From Hymenoscyphus infarciens (Eukaryota > Ascomycota > Leotiomycetes > Helotiales > Helotiaceae), in NCBI GenBank assembly GCA_001414345.1, contig LLCB01000214.1:40769-104768 (forward strand): a DNA stretch of 64,000 nucleotides. The letters are read 5' to 3'. Below are positions 59,041 to 64,000 of the stretch, one piece after another; the first letter of the stretch is position 1, and each line of letters begins with the position of its first letter. Both the position numbers and the translations under genes were made by a program. The notes under the pieces were generated by a model that saw only the letters and a program-made list of their open reading frames with translations, was not told the DNA's origin and made no database searches.

Positions 59041-62000
59041 GCTAGTAGTACTAGTAGAGTAGAGATATAATAATTATAATACTAGGTTAGAGCATAGTTA
59101 TAAGATAAGTTATTAAGCTTTTAAGAGAGATAGGAATAAGAGAAGAGTTATATAAGTAAAAGGGAATAGAGTTAAGTTATAAATTTAAAGTTAAGAAAGT
59201 ATAGAATAAAGTAAAGAAAGACGTCTAAGTTTATATTAATACCTCTAATTAGCTTAAAATCTTTTTATTAATATATAATATTATCTAAAGTCCTTTTTAA
59301 ATAAATTACTCCTTACTTTAGATTCTTCTCTATCTAATCTTATAAACTACTAAAACTCTTCTAATAAATAGTTTATAGAGCTTTAAAAGTATTCTTTAAT
59401 TTTAATAGAGTAGTAAGAGTATAGTTTTAAAGGCTTTATAATTAAGGTTTTATAAAGTAAGTATATTACTAGTAATATTAATATACTATTTTCTCTTTAA
59501 TATTTACATACTCTTCTCTTTTATAGTAAATCTACTAAAAGTAAAGAAAACTATTATCTATCTACTTATATAAATCTATTATAAGCTTAGAAAATTATTA
59601 TCTACTTATAAACCTTCTTAAATCTATTAAAAGTAAAGAAATTATTAATTACTTAGACTTACCTTACCTAATAAGCTTCGCTTATCTTAGAAATAAGAGT
59701 AGAGCTAAATAATTATTCCCTCTTAAACTATCTAAATATAATAAAAGTAAAGAAACTATCGTTCTCTTATAAAGTAAACTAATCTTATTAAAGCTTTAAA
59801 GAATAATTACTTCTTATTTATTTATAGTTTATACTATAATACCTTTTTAAATTTCTTAAGTAAATTAAGAATTTACTTTCTAAAAACCTTATCTAACTAA
59901 TTAGAAAGATTAAATATAATATTAATAATTTAAAGTATATTAGCTTTTACTTTTATATTAAAGAGTTTAATCTTACTTATTCTTACTATTACTTTACTAT
60001 CTATCTACTTTAGTTAGTTAGTAAAAATATAGAAGTATTCTATATTAATATAATATAAATAAATATATATTTCCCTTTTTAGTATTTTCTTTCCTTTTAT
60101 AGGTTAAGACTTTTAAGAATTTTAGAATAAGCTAGTAAAACTAGGCTTAGGAGCTATTAAGAGGTTTAGCTATATTAGTTATAATTATAAGTAGGTAGAT
60201 ATTAAGAGTATATTAGTATTTAAATTTATTAATTTATTTTTATTTATATCTTATCTATCCTTTTTCTATACCTTATTTTTAAATTTAAAAGCTTAATTAC
60301 TCTTACTTCTTAAAAGGTCTTATATAATATCTAGATAAATCCCTACTTTTAATAGGTCTAGTAACTTATAAGTATAGGTATAATATAGTAAAGTAGAAAA
60401 ATAACCTTATATAAGCTAGATAAATGCCTCTATGGTTTTCTCCTCTAGTCCTTTATACTTTATAAGAATCTCTACTACGAATATACTAGGAGTAAACCTA
60501 AGTAATTTATTTAAGAGTTTTAAAGCTTTTAAAATACTTTTAAATAGTTTAAAGTTAGTATAAGATTTCTTAAATCCTTTATAACTATTAGGATATATAT
60601 AAGAAATAAGCTACTTTTTAATTTTAGTATATATATTATAATTAATTAAGTCCTTTTTAGTATACTCTTATTTATTAAGAGTTATTAGATATAAGCTATA
60701 ATAGATTTTATTAAACTTAAGATCTATTCCTTTAATAATTCTATTATAGATAAATATTCTATATTAATAGATATAGAGAGAGAAGAGCGGTTTAGAAATA
60801 AGTTTTAATATCTTATTAACTATAGCTAAGGTTTTCTAGTACTAATTATAGAAGTAAAGTATAAATAGAATCTTAAAACTATTATATATAGCTCTATTAA
60901 CTATAATAAAGGTTAATCGTTTTAGACTAACCTCGTTTAAAAGTAGTACTAAAAGCTTAGTTAGAGGGATAAGGTAAGGCTTAGAGAGGTTATTAGTATT
61001 AGTGTTAATAGATAGTTTAAAATTATCTAGGTTAAGTTTAACTATTTATATAAACTTATTAAAAAAGAGATTAAATAGCTTCTAATATCTATACTCTATA
61101 AGAGTTCTTATTATTTCTAAGCTCTTTAGTTAATATATAACTTTAAAAGATATAAGATAATTCTATTATAGAGTATCTTTTATATTCTTTCTATAAATAT
61201 AGAAGATAATAATAATATAAAATTTATAATAATATTCTAATTCCTTAATACTAGAGTACTTTACTATTTAATTATCTTTAAGCTATACTATCTAAATTTA
61301 TATTAGAGCTCTAGCTATAGGAGTATTAGATCCTAATCTACTTAGTCTCTATAATTCTAATATAGTTCTATTATTAGCTTTTCTCTTTTTACTTATACTA
61401 GTAAGGTCTAATATTATATTATCTATCTTAAAGGAAGAGGTAAGGAATATCTTAATAGTAGAGGGATAATATAGATAAGAGATTTTAAGTAGATTTTAGT
61501 TATTAAGAAAGTATATTATTAAGTATACTAGAGAATTATCTATAATCTTTTTTAGATTTTTTATAGTTAAGAGGCTTAGGTGAATTTCGTCTTAAATATC
61601 TAGTTATAGTTTAAGTAGAATATATTTTAAGAAAGAGGATTTTTTATATACGCTTAGTATATAGTAGCGCTTTCTCTATTTATAGATTAATTAAGAGAAT
61701 TTTATATTAGAGAGTAGTATAAAGTACTTATGTTAGTTAATTTAATAGATATAGATTACTACTTATTTTCTAAAACTAAGCTTAATATCTAGTTAGGTTA
61801 GTTTTACTATATCCTTATATAGAGTAAAAGACCTACTCCTAGATTTTAAGTACTAAGTAAAAGTCTATACTCTAATAGCTTAAAGAAGGGTGCCTAAAAC
61901 CTAGATTTAACTAGATTAGTAATCTAAACTATAGCTAGTTCTCTAATATAATAAATTAAAAGGTAAAATAATTAAAAAGAATAAGGCTAAAGTTAGTATA

Positions 62001-63739
62001 ATTATATACTATAGATATTAATAGTAGTATTAGATTCTATAAGGTTTTCTATCTAAGATAATAGTATTAGTATAGGACTAGTTAGCTATAAAGGAGATAT
62101 ATAGTTTAAGTAAGGCTAAAGTTAAGAGAAAGGTTTAGTATAATTTTAAGAAGAATCCTTTAAGAAAAGAGGTTTAGGTCTAATACATTTAATCTCTCTA
62201 TATCTAGCCTTTATATGTTTACGTTTATCTTCTATACTATCTACTCTAAGATACTAAGATATTATAAAACCTTATATAAAGTAACTTATAACTTTAGATT
62301 ACTTAAAGTTAAGTAGTATAAAAGTTTAATTAAGAGAGTTTTAAAAGGAGAAGTAGCTATAATTTTAAGAGTTATAATTATATATATTAAGAATATAAGA
62401 CTTAGGTATATAAGAGGAGTTAAGAGTATAAGAGTTAGACTTAGAGTTATAAGAGTTAGAATACTTAAAGTTATAATTATATAAACTTTAAGAGGAATTA
62501 TATAAGCTTTAAGAGGAATTATATATATCTTAAAACATAGAAAATTTATAGTAATTATAAGCTTAGGATTTATAGTTAAGGGGATATTAAGAGGTAAAGT
62601 AATTATAAGTATTTTAAAAAGAGTAATTATAAGTAGCTAGGTAGTATTAAGATTAAAACGCTATTTATCTTTATTTACTTCTACTTCTACTACCTCTATT
62701 ACTTCTTATATAGCTAATACTACTATTATCTACTACTACTTTAATATAATTACTATAAGTTATAAGTTATCTTTCCTATATACTCTTATAGATTTCTCTA
62801 AGGCTAAGCTCTCTTATTCTAAAATGTCTAAAAAATTCAAGAGCTAGGCTAGATAACTATATAAATAAGTAAAGCTTCTAAAAAGCTTATAAAATAGATT
62901 CCTTACCTACTCTCTATAGTCTATAGTATTATTTATATATAAGTAGCTATTAATACTCTACTTCTAGCATAGTAGTAGAGATTCTAATCTACTTATCTTA
63001 AAAGATACTAAAAAGGTAATTAATATTTATATTAATTTAAAGATAAATAATAGAAGTTATACTTTATTAGAATCTATAATATATTCTATAACATAGGGTT
63101 TTTAAATATATTATTATAAGTTAAGCTAGTTATCTAGAACTAGTCTAGGTTTTAAGACGCTATAAGAAAGCTTCGTAGATATATTCTTATATACTTTATA
63201 AGGAAATATATAATACTTTTATTATTACTTAATAGAATATTAAGAAGATAGGTAATTTCTTAGTATTATTTAATAGAGGTAATATAATATAAGTTAATTA
63301 TAATAATAAGGAATATAATAGAGTAGTAAAGAGAAATAAAATAGAGTTTATATTATACTAACTTTTAGGTTAATTATATACTATTTATATTTTAAAATAA
63401 TTTAATACTATATTAAATAAGAAATTAAACTCTAACTAAGGTTTATGAATAGAGATTAAGGTTAATAAATTAAAATTAAGGCTAATAAATCATTATATAA
63501 GGTTAAATATAGTAAATTATATAATATAGTTTAAAAGAATAAAGAAAAATCGCCTAAGCGATTAATTCTTATAATAAAGCTAGATAGAAACTAGTGTCTA
63601 GGAACATAGATAAGGCTTATTATATTATACTTTTAATGCCGCCCTAATCTATGCTGTTTCTACGTAGTTCTATTTATTAGAACTTATTCTAATAATAAAG
63701 CTAAGTAATTAGTACTAATAATTAGAACTTGTTATCGAG

Positions 63740-64000
63740 TACTAGAATAAGTTCTAATAATTAGAACTTATAACTTATAACTTATTACTAGAATAAGTTC
63801 TAATAAATAGAACTTATAACTTATAACTTACTACTAGAATAAGCTCTAATAAGTAGAACTTATAACTTACTAGTAGAATAAGTTCTAATAATTAGAACTT
63901 ATAACTTATAAATAGAACTTATAACTTATAACTTACTCCTAGAATAAGTTCTAATAATTAGAGCTTATAACTTACTCCTATAATAAGTTCTAATAATTAG
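63740..64000 (+). repeat. Palindrome-containing tandem array at the window end
   Basis: The word AGAATAAGTTCTAATA (or a close variant) recurs at about 63744, 63790, 63836, 63875, 63941 and 63980, so the period varies (39, 46 or 66). Each unit has AAGTTCTAAT and ATTAGAACTT around one central base, a perfect palindrome in the best copies, followed by repeats of ATAACTT. The array continues beyond the window. Confidence 0.85.

Larger units (their letters stand above)
57420..64000. other. RIP island 5, 6.6 kb, runs off the window
   Basis: AT-rich, CA/TG-depleted sequence without open frames from 57420 to the end. It holds the 38-bp tandem array and the end-of-window palindromic array. A short less mutated patch around 63590-63665 keeps TGCCGCCC and several TG/CA words. 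I cannot name the parent element. Confidence 0.9.

Noticed and set aside
1..64000. CRISPR arrays, operons, ribosome binding sites
   Set aside because: The genes have spliceosomal introns; the genome is eukaryotic and the tandem arrays lack spacer structure.

Overview
The window comes from a filamentous ascomycete (Pezizomycotina). The signs are short introns (mostly 40-75 nt) with CTAAC-type branch sites, two Zn2Cys6 regulators, a bilirubin-oxidase-type multicopper oxidase, a fungal ALG11/COX18 pair, and sharply bounded AT-rich blocks with the footprint of repeat-induced point mutation (RIP): CA and TG almost absent, TA in excess. I think of Leotiomycetes-like genomes, but nothing here proves the class.

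Layout. 1-18 kb is a gene-bearing block: Zn2Cys6 factor (+, 1840-3607), secreted multicopper oxidase with 14 exons (-, 4003-6731), a 3 kb gene-poor stretch, a RIP island (about 9.89-11.1 kb), gamma-glutamyltranspeptidase with 8 exons (-, 11152-13260), ALG11 (-, 14618-16483) and the divergent COX18 (+, 16804-17781). A small RIP relic lies at 19.3-20.15 kb. Then come the ribonucleotide reductase large subunit (+, 21809-24679) and, convergent to it, a CaMKK/SNF1-activating-type kinase (-, 26413-30249) with a microsatellite-rich upstream region.

From 31 kb the window alternates between decayed repeats and damaged genes: a 5.3 kb RIP island (31.06-36.34 kb), a 6.3 kb stretch of ordinary composition without a supportable gene, a WD40-like gene with an in-frame TAG (42643-45614), an intact Zn2Cys6 factor (46095-47726), a frameshifted carboxylesterase (48196-49650), remnants of an unrecognised gene (50075-51131), a RIP-mutated Mutator-like DNA transposon with 147-bp inverted ends and a 9-bp target duplication (51219-54482), a patatin-like phospholipase pseudogene (about 55044-56018), and one apparently intact small acidic zinc-motif gene (56390-57180). 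From 57.42 kb to the end there is one more RIP island with a 38-bp tandem array and, at the very end, a palindromic array that runs out of the window.

How it fits together. The first half carries housekeeping functions (dolichol-linked glycan assembly, mitochondrial inner-membrane insertion, dNTP synthesis, energy/calcium signalling) plus secreted or membrane enzymes. The second half is a decay zone: three or four genes close to RIP islands are broken, and several of the nonsense codons sit where one C-to-T change at CpA would create them, as expected if RIP spreads from repeats into neighbouring genes. Exon joins were built by hand; reading-frame phase is consistent across all junctions of the intact models. 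Two of the 38 introns can only be joined in frame with a GC-AG donor.
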